The notes under the pieces: generated by a model
The model's database searches: none
Seen by the model: only the letters and a program-made list of their open reading frames with translations
What the model was told of the DNA's origin: nothing
Shown: in pieces, positions 33,801 through 45,500 of the stretch
How positions within the stretch are numbered: position 1 is the stretch's first letter
Layout of the letters: every line of letters starts with the position of its first letter
Translations under genes and position numbers: made by a program
Origin: Branchiostoma floridae
Taxonomy: Eukaryota > Chordata > Leptocardii > Amphioxiformes > Branchiostomatidae
Assembly (NCBI RefSeq): GCF_000003815.2
Contig: NC_049979.1
Location: forward strand, 23,989,659 to 24,053,658
Length of the DNA: 64,000 bases
Reading direction: 5' to 3'

Positions 33801-36800
33801 TGTCCATAACCAGCAGACTGTGGTGGGTATATTACATGAATTAGTTATAAAAGTACAAGTACACAATGTTGTAGTATCAAAACTCTGGCTGTTACTGAAA
33901 AAGTAAGAATTGCTGTCAAGCACATATATGACAATGTCAAGTCCATTTGTGATGATGCATTTGCTTCATGTGTTAATGACAGAGAATTGTTCTGATCACT
34001 TGTTGGTTGCCTTTTGTTTCAGGGCTTTGTTAAAGAGTTTTCAGGAGAAGTTGCACGAGTGGTACTCCTTCATTAGACCTTGGGTTGACATGCTACAGGG
34101 CACACAGGTACAATGGGTATGTACCATTTAATTCAGACTCTGAGAATTTTCCGTTTTGCCAGTATTTTACATACTTAAATGCAAATATTATGGTTTTATA
34201 TTACCTAGCCAACATTTTACTAGTATGGAAAGCCATTTTGTTGAAAATAAAAAACTCAACCCTGCGGCACTGTCCAGATCTGTCCTGTCTGTAAACAAAT
34301 TATGTGGTGGTTTGATTCTGGTTGTGTCATTCACTTTCCAGTTGCCAGAGGGCGCCAAACTGCCCTTAGATATTGGGGAGTGGCTTGCACCCGAGGACAC
34401 AACCCAGCAGCAGTCAAGGTATTTGCTAAATCATCATCTTAAGTTTATTTCATGTGGACATTGAAATGTGTAATATAATCAACATTCAATATTCTATTTT
34501 CTAGTATGAGAGAAAGCTAAAACGTTTAAGGTAAATGGAGTCAGGCCTAAATTCTACTTCCCTTGAAACCAAAAATGATGAAAATGTCAAATGGTTATAA
34601 ATTGTTCTTCATATTCTATTTCTTGTGAAAGAAGTAAGCAGAGTAACGTTTTTTTTTCAAGTGACTTTGGTAGAGGTTATTTCGTAGTTGCTTTTACACA
34701 GTTTACAAAAAAGTCATCTTGTAGATCTATTAAGTTGTAATTTACCACCTGACCATCGATTTACCAACATTACAGTTACTCCAATATTGTACCCTGTTGC
34801 TGTCTCCTTCAGAATGCAGACCAGTCTAAGCAGTGTTAGCCCCAAGACTCTGGGTTTCCTGGATCACCTGTTCACCTCACCTGTCCCCTCACCTGATGAC
34901 AGGCACCATCCTTCAAACACTGATGCTACCCCTGGTATTGGTACATCAACAACAGACAAGCCTGTGCCTGTTAAGAAGAGTAAAGTCGCACCTGTAGCTC
35001 AGAGCACACCTATGTACAGCTCACCTTTTCTTCATGCTGAAGAGGGAATTCACAATGACCTTGACATGGATCTCGGAGGTAACTTTGACCTTCCAGTACC
35101 AGTTACCTTAAAATGGCCTATGAAAAGTAAATCTGTGTTTCTGATTATGGGTCTGAAAACCTTGGAGTCAGTAGGTAGCTTTTTTCCCCTCGATTTTGGC
35201 CAAAGTGATCCAACAAATACTTATTCAATATAGTTGGATTATACAGATGCGCACAATGCAGGCACAATTGTCTGTTACCACATGTTGCCAAATGAGAACA
35301 TGTTGAAAGCATTGTACGATATTTTCAACACTCAGATGTAAATTAGACCAAACATTTTCTATCCTTGCCAGCGGCACAACTCTCACCCCCCCTCCCAACA
35401 CACATACACGCATGCACACATACACGTGTGCACACACATACACGCGCACACACACACACATACACACGCACACACACAAAAGGCTAGGGTGGGTCAGTTA
35501 ACTGGAAACATAACGTTTTTTCTTAGGCTTAAAGATGTGTGATTTGTGAATTTTTACAGCTTTTGAGGACTTTGTAACCATGAGTGATGTAAATGTTATC
35601 TTGTTTCTCCACTAGAGCCAGTTTGGTCCAGCATCAGGAACAACAGATCATCCAGGCACACACAGGTATGGGCTACTCCATTGTATCAATTCTATTGATG
35701 TGGTGGTCAGGATGGCTTTTGAAAATAATAAGAGGTAATGTGTTCAACAAGTGCAGTAGGAGTGGGTGAAAATGACTTCCTGACAGGAAATATAATTTTT
35801 TATATTTAACGCTAGAAAATCCTTGCTATACATTTGTATATCTATATCTGTACGAATTATTTTCTCTGTCACTTTCAAAAGGTATTGGCACATTTACATA
35901 GAGTATGATAATGATCCATTTTAAAATGTGTTAAAATGGGTCATTATCACGGTCTGCCTAAACACCACAAACGACCCAGAAACACCACAAACGACCACAA
36001 ACGACTCTAATATGCAGTGTATATGGGTCAAAAACCTTGTGTGGCACTCTGGAGACATTGTTTATACATTTATGAATTTAAAAAACGCAGCAAGTCCTAC
36101 GTATTCGCCAGTAATTTCAAGTTAGTCCTCTGGTTTCAAGATCGAAGCAATTCTTGGCCGCCATGTTGGATCGCCTGTGCTAGGGGTCTGCATGGGGAAG
36201 TTCTCGATACCTTCCTCGGTTCTATAGATAGATATAGTTATCCATGGCGATAAAACTATGGAAGCTGTTGGTTCATAGATTATAGCATACCGCAATTCTA
36301 TCATTGTCAACTTATAAAACTTGTATACTAAGTATTTTTCAGCCTCAAATGCAAGCAAGCACGAACCAACATGGTGGCCAAGAATTGCTTTAATCTTGAA
36401 ACCGGACTAACTCGAAATAACTGGTGAATACGCAAGACTTGCCGCATTTTTCAAATTCATAAATGTATAAACAATGTCTCCAGAGTGCCACACAAGGTCT
36501 TTGACTCATAAACACTGCATATTAGAGTCGTTTGTGGTCGTTTGTGGTCTTTCTGGGTCATTTGTGGTCGTTTGTGGTGTTTAGGCACACCCTCATTATC
36601 ATACTCGATGTAATGTGCCTAACCTTATTTTGTTAAAATGGGTCATCATTATACTCAATGTAAATGTGCCAAACCCTTTTGGTACCTTCATGTAATCAAT
36701 GTACATATGTATGTATCTAAGATTTCACAATTTCTGATGTTTGTTTTTTCAGGAAAATATTGTAGTCCAACCCTCAAAATTGAACTTTGGAGAAGAGGAT

Positions 36801-37847
36801 GACTCACAGGTAGAAAGCTCCAAATCCGTACGGAAAAGAAAGAGCCGAACCAAGAAGGAAGCAGAATTGGAAAACCAGGAAGATATTCCCCATCCCACAA
36901 AGAAAAGGAAAAAGGACACTAAAGAAATGAAAGAAGATGAAACAAAGGAACTTGTACAAAACCTTGTGAAAGGAAAGAAGAGGAAAGCAAAGGTTGATAA
37001 CATGCAAGAAACACAATGTAAGAAGAGCAAACCACAGTCAACAGAAGATGTTGAAAATACTCAGAAAGAAAGAACATTGCATTTGTCAATAGAAGAACAT
37101 ACTCAAAGTAAGAAGAAAGGGAAAAAGAAGACAACAACCAAGGTTACAGGAGACAAGAAAGATTCTCACCAACCAAATGATTTTAGGACAGAAACTTGTA
37201 AGGCAAACCAAGATGTAGAAAACCCTGGTGGTATAGCAAGTATAGAAAAGGGAAATGAATGTATGGTGAATGCCAGTAAAACATTCACAGACTTGTTGAA
37301 GTGCTGTCAGTTGATTGGTGAGAAAGTTCAGGAAGAAGCCGCAGAAGCCAAGCTGCAAAAGCTGACCTTGAAAATCAAGAGATGTGCTAATATGGAGAGC
37401 CAAGGGAAGATGGTGAAATTTGACTTGAATGACGTGAAATCTAAAGTGCTCCGACTTGCCCAAACTGTGTCGCAATATGAGCAAAGTGGGATAGAGAGGT
37501 CAGGAAAGGATGTCAGGAATCTTAAAGCTACAGATTTTAAAGATAACACAGGTGTTATGAAAAAAGGTCAAGATACTATTAAGGAAAGTCCAAAGTGTAC
37601 AACCATAGTCTTAAGCCCTGAGAATGCAAGAATGTCCACTGTAGTACCCAGTAACATTCAAGTGATTCCTGAGTTACCATCAGAGAAGAAACGAGATGAT
37701 ATAGTAAAGAAAAAGAAGAAAAGAACAGGGAAGGGTAGAGTTAAAAAGGAAAAGAATCTATTTGTTAAGAATGATGCCTTGCTAAAGAAGACCTTCAGTT
37801 TGAAGGACACAGATGAAATAGATGACATATTCAGTGGGCTTGACTAG
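30833..37847 (+). CDS. NEPRO: NEPRO, nucleolus and neural progenitor protein
   Basis: Ten exons: 30833-30914, 31431-31585, 33140-33216, 33483-33617, about 33715-33822, 34023-34107, 34342-34418, 34813-35078, 35616-35665 and 36753-37847, giving about 709 residues. I recognise the NEPRO (C3orf17) family from VLTRVLYKLSASLRRNKHYQYL and KSLCKLARQEL, the SRQLVEFLLVKLLGAAEL helix, SITSRLW, and the acidic tail DEIDDIFSGLD, which mirrors the vertebrate ending. Vertebrate NEPRO is a nucleolar protein linked to RNase MRP/P and to early neural progenitor maintenance. The last exon is very Lys-rich with KKRKKD-type clusters, fitting nucleolar targeting. The exon 4-5 junction does not close with a normal AG acceptor (see findings). 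An AATAAA at 37894 follows the stop. It is head to head with HSP70. Confidence 0.88.
31894..33002. mobile_element. foldback element in NEPRO intron 2
   Basis: AGAGGGTCTGCATG at the left and CATGCAGACCCTCT at the right are perfect inverses, bounding about 1.1 kb. Inside each end is a cluster of short repeats of the form CCGTTAAGCGTTACCG: about 31915-32100 on the left and 32889-32980 on the right. The middle is GC-richer and has no long frame. TTGA next to both ends may be a target duplication. Confidence 0.7.
35390..35478. repeat. CA-rich microsatellite
   Basis: An imperfect CA/CG-containing run (ACACACATACACGCG-like units) in a NEPRO intron. Confidence 0.85.
35877..36681. mobile_element. long foldback element in NEPRO last intron
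   Basis: Two inverted arms of about 290-320 bp (35877 to about 36170, and about 36360 to 36681) enclose a spacer of about 190 bp. The ends read GGTATTGGCACATTTACAT and ATGTAAATGTGCCAAACCC. Matching internal landmarks are CTTGTGTGGCACTCTGGAGAC on the left and its inverse on the right. Each arm holds a mini-tandem of AAACGACCACAAACGAC-type units. There is no coding capacity, and it lies between NEPRO exons 9 and 10. Confidence 0.9.
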
Positions 37848-37893
37848 TGTCAAGTAAAGAGGCAGGCCTATCAGTCATGTAGTTTCATGTGTG

Positions 37894-37899
37894 AATAAA
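37894..37899 (+). terminator. NEPRO polyadenylation signal
   Basis: AATAAA 47 bp after the NEPRO stop codon. Confidence 0.7.
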
Positions 37900-38193
37900 G
37901 GTATGCTCTGACTCTTAGCTGAATTATGCAAATGTTTACAAACTTTATGGACAAAAACTGAAAAATGATCCAGGTAAATAAAGAGTGCAAAGTTGAACTT
38001 GGCAAAGCAGTCTCCAGTGTAACATATTTCATTTCCCACCCAGAGCTTAGTCTTTTTTCCAGTTGTTGCATGCTTCTTGTTCCATTTACAAAATATTAAA
38101 GTTATATCAAAATAGCCTTCTTTGCAGACTTATAGATCGGTAGTGTTTACATATATGTTTTCGCGATTTCCAGCAAGGGCTATTAGGTTCTCT

Positions 38194-38262
38194 ATGCCGG
38201 GGAAGGGAGTTACACGGGGGGTGGTAAAACTCCCTCTCCCAGCCAGCTCCCTTCCCTGGCAT
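38194..38262. repeat. hairpin with ATGCCGGGGAAGGGAG arms
   Basis: ATGCCGGGGAAGGGAG and CTCCCTTCCCTGGCAT are inverses with one mismatch, 37 bp apart. The flanking AAGGGC and GCCCTT extend the stem. Confidence 0.65.
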
Positions 38263-38319
38263 TGCCCTTATAAAATCAAGAATCCCCAAAAAAGAAACAC
38301 TGCTGCTCCAAAAGAAAGT

Positions 38320-38389
38320 TAGCCTGGTTACCAAACCCCAGCCCGATCTCACGAAAGATATTTGAGGTTGGGGTATGGTATCCAGGCTT
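38320..38389. mobile_element. 70-bp micro-MITE, second copy of 9-bp family
   Basis: The ends TAGCCTGGTTACCAAACCCC and GGGGTATGGTATCCAGGCTT pair with a few mismatches and share the AGCCTGGTATCCAG consensus with 17637-17720. The flanks AAAGAAAGT (38311-38319) and AAAGAACGT (38390-38398) are a 9-bp duplication with one change. Confidence 0.7.
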
Positions 38390-39174
38390 AAAGAACGTGG
38401 TGAGTGGTGAGGGTTTTTTCTGGCCGGTCGACTCCCCTAGCGTACTATTGACTTTATTTGTCCAATTTCTACAATTAGACCACCAATCCACGAAGCCTGG
38501 TAAAGGCTATGTGAAGGAGGCTACTATTAAAACTGTTACAAGCATGTCACTGAGTTGTAAAGCTTTATACAAATGAAATTACAATTTGCTCTCCTCAACT
38601 GTGGTTTTAGAATTGAACAATCAATAGTTTCAAATCAAAAGGAAAGAGCAGAGATATGTGTTTCTCCAACAAGTATTATATAAATCATCAACTGAAACAA
38701 CTTCAATTCTGCCCACTCAATGACTCTTCATACAACATTTACCTTATCTCACATTCTCAGTAAAACGTGTGTCCGACCATTGCACCATCTGCAAGTGATG
38801 TCATAGAGTCAAGATTTTGCATGTACATGTATTACCTCCTTGATGTAAGATCATGTAAGTATTACACCTTTTCGTACCATGCCACCCCCGCATCAATAAA
38901 TAGACCGACCCAATAGCCCCGCCCACCTACACCAAAACCATCATTTAATGCAAAACAGGCAAACTCTCATTGGTCGAACCTCCATCTGCCAAGCTGCCAT
39001 TGGTTTAACTGCTAATTGTGATGGGCAGATTTTGACCTTACCACGAATGACCTTTGAACTGCCAGGAACTTCCCGCGCTTTTGATTGGGTTCCAGCTGTG
39101 AAAAGCTTCGCGAGACGCTGAAACCAAGACGCGGGTGGTGGTGACAATCAGCTGGATTCCCGATTGAAAATTAT

Positions 39175-39222
39175 ACCCGCTGACGCCAGAGCGCTGACGC
39201 CGTTGAACTTCAGCAGCGTGAG
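39175..39222 (+). other. possible 5' non-coding exon of Kelch copy 2
   Basis: Sequence ending AGCAGCGTGAG is followed by a strong GTAAGA donor. The Kelch CDS at 39870 starts nine bases after a TTTTGCAG acceptor, so a spliced non-coding leader is expected and this is the best nearby donor. The left border is a guess. Confidence 0.3.
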
Positions 39223-39869
39223 GTAAGAAACAACTGCTGTAACCGACGAGTAGTATTTTGTAAGGCTCTATTCGAGCAAGCTTTCAGTATCTTTTGATGG
39301 ACTGAAAAGAAGGAAATATTTTGTGAAATCCGTTGATTCTAATTCCTGACAACAACAAAGCCACCGTGCTATTCTATTTCTTGCCTACACGGCATGCTCC
39401 AGATCAGCTGTTTGGCATAAAATATCTCTTCAATATGATCCCTAGCTTTCGCTCTAAACCTTAGATACAGGACAATTTGGTGTAATAAATGTTTAACCCG
39501 ACAACGTCCCGTTGTGGGACCTGATCTTGCATGGAACTAAAACAACAGTATAGAAGGGTTTACTGAAAAGTCTGGGCCCGGCAGGTACACTGACTATCCT
39601 ACCGTTGGGCCCGGGAAGGGTATAAGACGGCCAGGCACTAGGCCCATTCTTTTCTGTAGCAAATGTTAGGTGCTATTTTTTAATAGTCAAGCCATGTTAA
39701 TTTGACTATATTGACTACATCATTCTGGGTACTCCAAAACAGATGCGAGCATGTGAATGAAAGAAAAGCGTTATTTATACGGAGGTCATCCATATAATCA
39801 AACCAACATAGCATAATAGGACATTGAAGATAAACATCAATAAATCCTTGTGTTTTGCAGGATTGAGGT

Positions 39870-41582
39870 ATGATGGCAGAGGCACAGGCATCACACGACT
39901 TCTGCCACAATCCAGGCTCCCTCTTGCAGGGCTTACAGGAACTGCGATCTGACAACCTCCTGACAGATGTTGTCCTTTGTGTCTCTGGAAAAGAGATTCC
40001 ATGCCATCGAAGTGTTCTGGCTGCCTGTACTGAATATTTCCGTGCAATGTTCTGTAGCGGACTCCGTGAGAGTAGAGAGCATAAAGTAACTATCCATGAA
40101 GTCACCCCCGGTGCCTTGCACCTTCTTGTTGACTACGCGTACACATTGAAAGTCACCATCACAGAAGACAATGTTGTAAAACTACTAGAAGGGGCCAACT
40201 TCTTCCGGATTCTACCTGTCCGTGATGCTTGTGAAACCTTCATATCCAACAACCTGAGTGCTAAACTCTATCTACAGATAGTGCGCAAAGGCAACATACT
40301 GTCCTGTCCAGATTTGGAAAAGAAAGCACAGTCATATGCCTTAAAGGAGTTTGCAACACTCAGCAAAACACCCGAGTTTCTTTCTTTGACTAAGGCTCAG
40401 CTCATCAAACTTATCTCATCTGACCGCCTCAGTGCCTCTGAAGAAGTCGTGTACACAGCAGTGATGACATGGATCAACCTTGATACTAATGAAAGGAATA
40501 AGGACATGAAGGAGCTGATGGAACTGGTCAGGTTCCCCTTCATGGACATACAGTACTTCTTTGAGAATGTAGAGACGAATGAGGCTGTACGCAAGTCTTG
40601 TCAGGATATCATGACAGAAGCTCACAGATGCCAGCACTTTCCAGGAGAGGTCCAGTCACCTCGGACCCGTCCTCGCCATGCCAATGGTCTGAGGGAGGCA
40701 GTAGTGGTCATAAGAGGGATCTATGAAGAACGCTCCTTCTCTATGACAATGACCCACTCTGCTGAACCAACAAGGGCAAGTTGGATTGATATGACTAAGC
40801 TCTCTGAACACTATAGCCATCTAAGTCCACTTCCTGTGGCTGTCCTGGGCACGAGTGACATTGTGGTGTCTGATAAGGGGAATGTATGGCTGTACGAGTC
40901 TGAACTGAACTCCTGGTCCAGACTTGCTAAGTTGAACTTAAGCCGGTACAATCACAGGCTGGCAGTGTTATATGGTAAAGTGTATGCCATTGGTGGCATA
41001 AACGGAGCTACACCAGACGGAGCTACACCAGACGGAGCTACACCAGTATCATCAGTAGAGGTCTACGACCAAAGGCAGAACAAGTGGACTGAAGGTGTTC
41101 CTCTCCCACAGCCAAGGTCTTGTCATGCAGTTGCAGTACTGGACAACGCCATATATGTGATGGGTGGGTGGGGCAAAGAACATGACGAATCAAACGAATC
41201 AACATCCACCGTGTACTGCTTCAGCCCGGGAGACTCACAGTGGCAGTCTGTGAAAGACATGCCTGAAGCAGCTGGATATGTGACTGCCACAGCCCTAAAT
41301 GATCACATCTACTTGGCTGGGATACAGTCATCCATTTACCGTTACACTCCCAGTGAACATGGTGGTCTCTGGAGTGAGGTAGTATCAGGTGTTCTAAAGG
41401 ACTGTGGGATAACTGCGTTCAGTGGGAAAGTTTACTTCTATGGAGGCTATGATTCGGCAACTGGTGATGGAAGTACAGCCGTCATGTGCCTTGATCCAGA
41501 AACCCAGTCACTCAGCCATGTGGGAACCATGGACAAGGGTCTATACAGCGCTTCTTGCATCACTATATTGAAGTACTGCTGA
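39870..41582 (+). CDS. BTB-BACK-Kelch protein (KLHL type), copy 2
   Basis: A single coding exon of 570 residues with BTB at about 25-130 (NLLTDVVLCVSGKEIPCHRS), BACK at about 135-240 (FISNNLSAKLYLQI, RFPFMDIQYFFENV) and Kelch blades to the end (LYGKVYAIGGING, VYDQRQNKW, YVMGGWGKEHD, GKVYFYGGYDS). It is clearly similar along its whole length to the minus-strand copy at 23125-24825 and even keeps the same leader after the acceptor (GATTGAGGTATGATGGC). The role is expected to be cullin-3 substrate adaptor; target unknown. One Kelch loop carries an in-frame repeat GATPDGATPDGATPV that the other copy lacks (there KSTPV). Confidence 0.93.
   Translation: MMAEAQASHDFCHNPGSLLQGLQELRSDNLLTDVVLCVSGKEIPCHRSVLAACTEYFRAMFCSGLRESREHKVTIHEVTPGALHLLVDYAYTLKVTITEDNVVKLLEGANFFRILPVRDACETFISNNLSAKLYLQIVRKGNILSCPDLEKKAQSYALKEFATLSKTPEFLSLTKAQLIKLISSDRLSASEEVVYTAVMTWINLDTNERNKDMKELMELVRFPFMDIQYFFENVETNEAVRKSCQDIMTEAHRCQHFPGEVQSPRTRPRHANGLREAVVVIRGIYEERSFSMTMTHSAEPTRASWIDMTKLSEHYSHLSPLPVAVLGTSDIVVSDKGNVWLYESELNSWSRLAKLNLSRYNHRLAVLYGKVYAIGGINGATPDGATPDGATPVSSVEVYDQRQNKWTEGVPLPQPRSCHAVAVLDNAIYVMGGWGKEHDESNESTSTVYCFSPGDSQWQSVKDMPEAAGYVTATALNDHIYLAGIQSSIYRYTPSEHGGLWSEVVSGVLKDCGITAFSGKVYFYGGYDSATGDGSTAVMCLDPETQSLSHVGTMDKGLYSASCITILKYC
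41004..41045 (+). repeat. in-frame 15-bp minisatellite in Kelch copy 2
   Basis: GGAGCTACACCAGAC is repeated 2.8 times, coding Gly-Ala-Thr-Pro-Asp units in a propeller loop. Confidence 0.95.
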
Positions 41583-42583
41583 TGTGCAGAGGACTGCTCT
41601 GTTGTAAACCTATGAAAACCATGACTCATATTTGATACAGTGTAAGCAGTTGAATGAGGGGTTCAACCTTGTATGTGTTCTTGCGTTACGTGACTGTGAT
41701 GATTCTGTTTCTGATTACTTGGCTGTGATGGCTTGGATGATTCTGTTTCTGTAGCACGTTGACAAAGAAATAGGAATGATACCAATAGGAGACAACAGGA
41801 TATCATGACCCTACAGGACTGCATGTTTGACTCAGAAGTAACATCCAGTGTAAATTTGTATAAGATGAGAGTTTCTTAGAAGTTTGAGGCTACTTTCTAT
41901 TCTGTTCAGTTCTGTTGAAAAGCCCTTTAGTATATTTAATCAAAATGATTTAGTTACTTTAGTGAAACATTTTTAGGTTTTTGTTTTTAACAAACTGACA
42001 TAGTGATACATAAAAAGTTGCTTATCCTTGCGGTATGTATTGCCTGATGATGGCAACGTAGTATATTTATCATAGGAAAAGAAGGTTTTGGACTTGGCTG
42101 TTTTATGAGCCAATTTCATGAGATGCAAGTTTTTATAAAACCCTCCCAGGGACAGCCTGCTCTTAACCCAAGTGATATTGCTTCCATCACAATAATGAAC
42201 AGGAGTGGGTTAAGAACTGAGCCTTGGTGTACACCAACCTTGACGTCAAACTCAAAGCTAAAACTGCCATTTACCTGTACACTAGACCTAGCATGGCTAT
42301 ACTAGTAGATGGATTGCACAACCCTAACTAGCCACTCCTCTACACCTGAAGTTCTCATTGCCTACCACAGCACTTCCCTAGGCCAATGTAGGCACCGGTA
42401 TCAAAAGCTTTTTCCAGGTACGCAGCTTTTTCCAGCCAGATCTACAGCCATCATCTTGTCTAATGCACTTTTCCCCATTCACATCCTGGTTTTCAGACTT
42501 CATGTTACAGGCAAGTTTGAAAATCTACATGCATTTGTCACATACGTGACTATCGAGAAATGTACTATTTACTGAGGCTTGAA
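41583..42583. other. intergenic between Kelch copy 2 and sulfotransferase
   Basis: Convergent 3' ends. Apart from the decayed reverse-transcriptase fragment, a short imperfect direct repeat of GATTCTGTTTCTG-type sequence (about 41700-41752) is the only structure seen. Confidence 0.5.
42105..42480 (-). pseudogene. decayed LINE reverse-transcriptase fragment
   Basis: Read on the minus strand, pieces of a reverse transcriptase are visible: VHQGSVLNPLLFIIVMEAIS, corresponding to the usual motif-B stretch, preceded in broken frames by a KAFD-like motif-A remnant and by codons resembling VNGSFSFEFDVKVG. Several stops and shifts interrupt it. It is not the same lineage as the intact LINE at 44089-46770, whose motif B reads SGVPQGGVLSPYLF. 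Confidence 0.7.
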
Positions 42584-45500
42584 CTATTCGAAGTTAAAAT
42601 GAAGTCCAGTTCCCTCCAGTTTTGTCTTGCATTTCGAGTTGAGCAACCTGCTTTGTTCGTTAGTAAACATCGTCTTCCAGTCACCAACAATACCTGAAAT
42701 TGATACTAAATCAGTTTGAAATATCACCATACATATTCATCATGTTCATGCCATAACTAGACACGTCTTAGTTTTAGATGAATGGTTAAGAATGAAGAAC
42801 GTTGAAAATAATTGTAAGTGTAGATAGTACAGGGCTAACATGTAATGGACTGCGTGCTTATTACACTTACCTTCAAATGTAGTATAGTCAGAACAATGAG
42901 GCCTTTATGAGACCTAAAGACATCTGACACTATTACACTGATATAAATCATAAAAGAAAGAAAACCTATATCAATAGTACAGTTAATGTGCTCCCTCCTA
43001 GCCCCACTTTATTTATTGGTTTGACTGTACAGCATGCACAGCCAGGGCTAGCCAACTATACTATGACTATTACAAAGGGCTAACCCTGCTGACAAAGGCA
43101 AAACAAATGGTAGGAGACAAACAGCACGTAACAAAATGTCAGATGAGATGTGAACAGATTATCATTACTGTAATGAAAATGGTGGTATCTATAAGTTTGT
43201 GAACTCGAAGCTCATGACTCTACCTTTGCGAGCGTTCACAGTCCTGCCTAAGTACCGTGAGTTATCCAGGGTGGCCTTCATGTTGGCGAAAGTGCACGCA
43301 TGCGCAATAGTCTCGATGGAAGCATCATCCAGCTTGATCTGAATGAACGCCGCCATTTTCTTCACGGCTTTAGGTAGGTCCTGAGAGAAACAGGTGGGAA
43401 TGCAAGATTACACATGTATGTACTTTCAATGTTGACCTTAGAAGTAAAACCATCATGAAACGATAAAGGTGGTATCGCACTGCACTTGGGACACCGGTGT
43501 GGCACTGCGGGGTTCGTTCACTGGGGCACCATTATGTTATACTGGCCGACTTTTCATAATTTAGATATTGCGTAATACGTAAAAGTATGAATTAGAAGAC
43601 AACAAAATACACAAAACGTAAGAAAATGTGTTCATCTCTGAAATTCGTTTAGTAAACTTAGAACCCCACAGTGCCGCACCAGTGCTCCAAGTGCAGTGAG
43701 ATACCACCTTGAATGCGAACCATCTACCTGCTTCATGTCTTCATACTTTAAGAACAAAAAGTGGGGGTCGTCCCGTTTCTGCCACCAGCCAAGGACGTGT
43801 TCGAAGTAGCACCCGTATATATCTAATAAATAAACAAGGTCCCGTTAAACATTTCAAACGGTATTAACCAGATATGTTACTTTGATTTGCTAGGGATACT
43901 ATTCTGTTCACTCAGCTATATCTAAAAACTGTACATTATTATGATCTGATATAAATTAAAGCTAAAAATAATGAACTACTTGATATGTATACATTTAAAA
44001 AGTACTGTAACGACAATTCAACCAAATATTCGTGAGGCTCATTTCAAAGTTGTTCATTTAACAACATTGTAATATTTTTTCCACTTACTCTTTCGTTTAT
44101 TCATTCGTTTATTCAGAAAAAAAGAATCAGCATCGCAGTTTGTAAGAACAAACTGAATATCACTGATTTTGTACAAATTTTCAACATGTCGACTACAAAA
44201 TATATGTATATACATCCATTAAACAAATTACAGTACATGATACAGAAACGCCTATACAAAGTTGTACATTATACTTCACAAGGAACACCGGAGTCAAGGA
44301 CAGGAACGTCCTACGCAGAGTATCAAGCCTCGTTGTACAGGCGTATAGCCTGGTACAAGAACGACCTTCTCAGTCTCTGTGTCCGGGCAGCTGGCACAGT
44401 AAGTGCATTTCCGTTTCTAAGAGTCCTCCCAGTGACTGTAGTTCTGGCCGGCGGCACCAGGTCATGGAGGGGGTGACCCTCGTCCAGCATGTCCCTCAGT
44501 AGCTTCACTGCCGCAACCTCTCGTCGTTCTTTTAGCGTCGGCAAAGCAGGCACCTCTCGTCTTCCCCCCAGTGAGACGATACGGAGTGCTCTCCGTTGTA
44601 CTCTTTCAATTTGTCTCTCCTGCTCCTTACTACACCCTACTAGTAGTACGTGCCCATATTCGAGCACAGGTCTGATAAGTGTGACGTACACCTGGACCAA
44701 ATCCACGACACTAGTGCCCTGTTTAGTAAGGAGCCTAAGATAATGAAGCCTACGAGAGGCCTTCGTGACCATGGATGTCACTTGGTTATTAAACGTCAAG
44801 TACCTATCCAAAATAAACCCCAAACCCTTGGCCTGTTCAACCCATGGCACCTGTTGTCCCCCTAAGATAATCTCTGGTGGGACAGGAACTGATCTGTTAA
44901 AACATACTAGTATTTGCATTAGCTGACTTTTGCCTCCATTTAAAATCATCTTGTTGTCGCTAGCCCATACATCCAGCTGAGTCGCTTCCTCCTCCACTGC
45001 CCTGTCGCTGTTTGCCATAGCCACATGGAGAGATCGCGACAAGCTGACGTCGTCAGCATAGCCAACATTTAGTGTGGAACTATACACTGGTGACCTAGTG
45101 CTCATAAACAGCAAAAATAAGTAGGGTGAGAGAACACCCCCCTGTGGGACTCCTGATGTTAAAGTGTGCCAGGTGTTGAACTTGCCATGGGTCACAACTC
45201 TTTGCTGTCTATGTTTGAGATAGTTGTGTATCCATGCCAGCATGTGTGGACTCACTTGTAGATTGTTAACACACATCAGCAGCAGGGCGTGATCTACCCG
45301 ATCAAAAGCTTTGCTCATATCCGCAAAAAGTGCCCTTACGAGAGTTGGCTTTTTGGAGTCAAGAGCAGATAACCAGGTTTGTACCAAACGCACCAATGCT
45401 AATGTGGTTGACGAGCCTTTCATGTAGGCGTACTGGTCCCGGATGACCGTGGTTAGTGCAGGGAGTAATCTCTTGAGAACGCATCTCTCGAGCAGTTTTG

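Larger units (their letters stand above)
37900..39869. other. intergenic: NEPRO 3' flank to Kelch copy 2
   Basis: This holds a short hairpin (38194-38262), a micro-MITE (38320-38389) and a probable non-coding first exon of the second Kelch gene ending at 39222. A GGGCCCGG inverted pair lies at about 39575-39615. No coding gene recognised. Confidence 0.5.
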
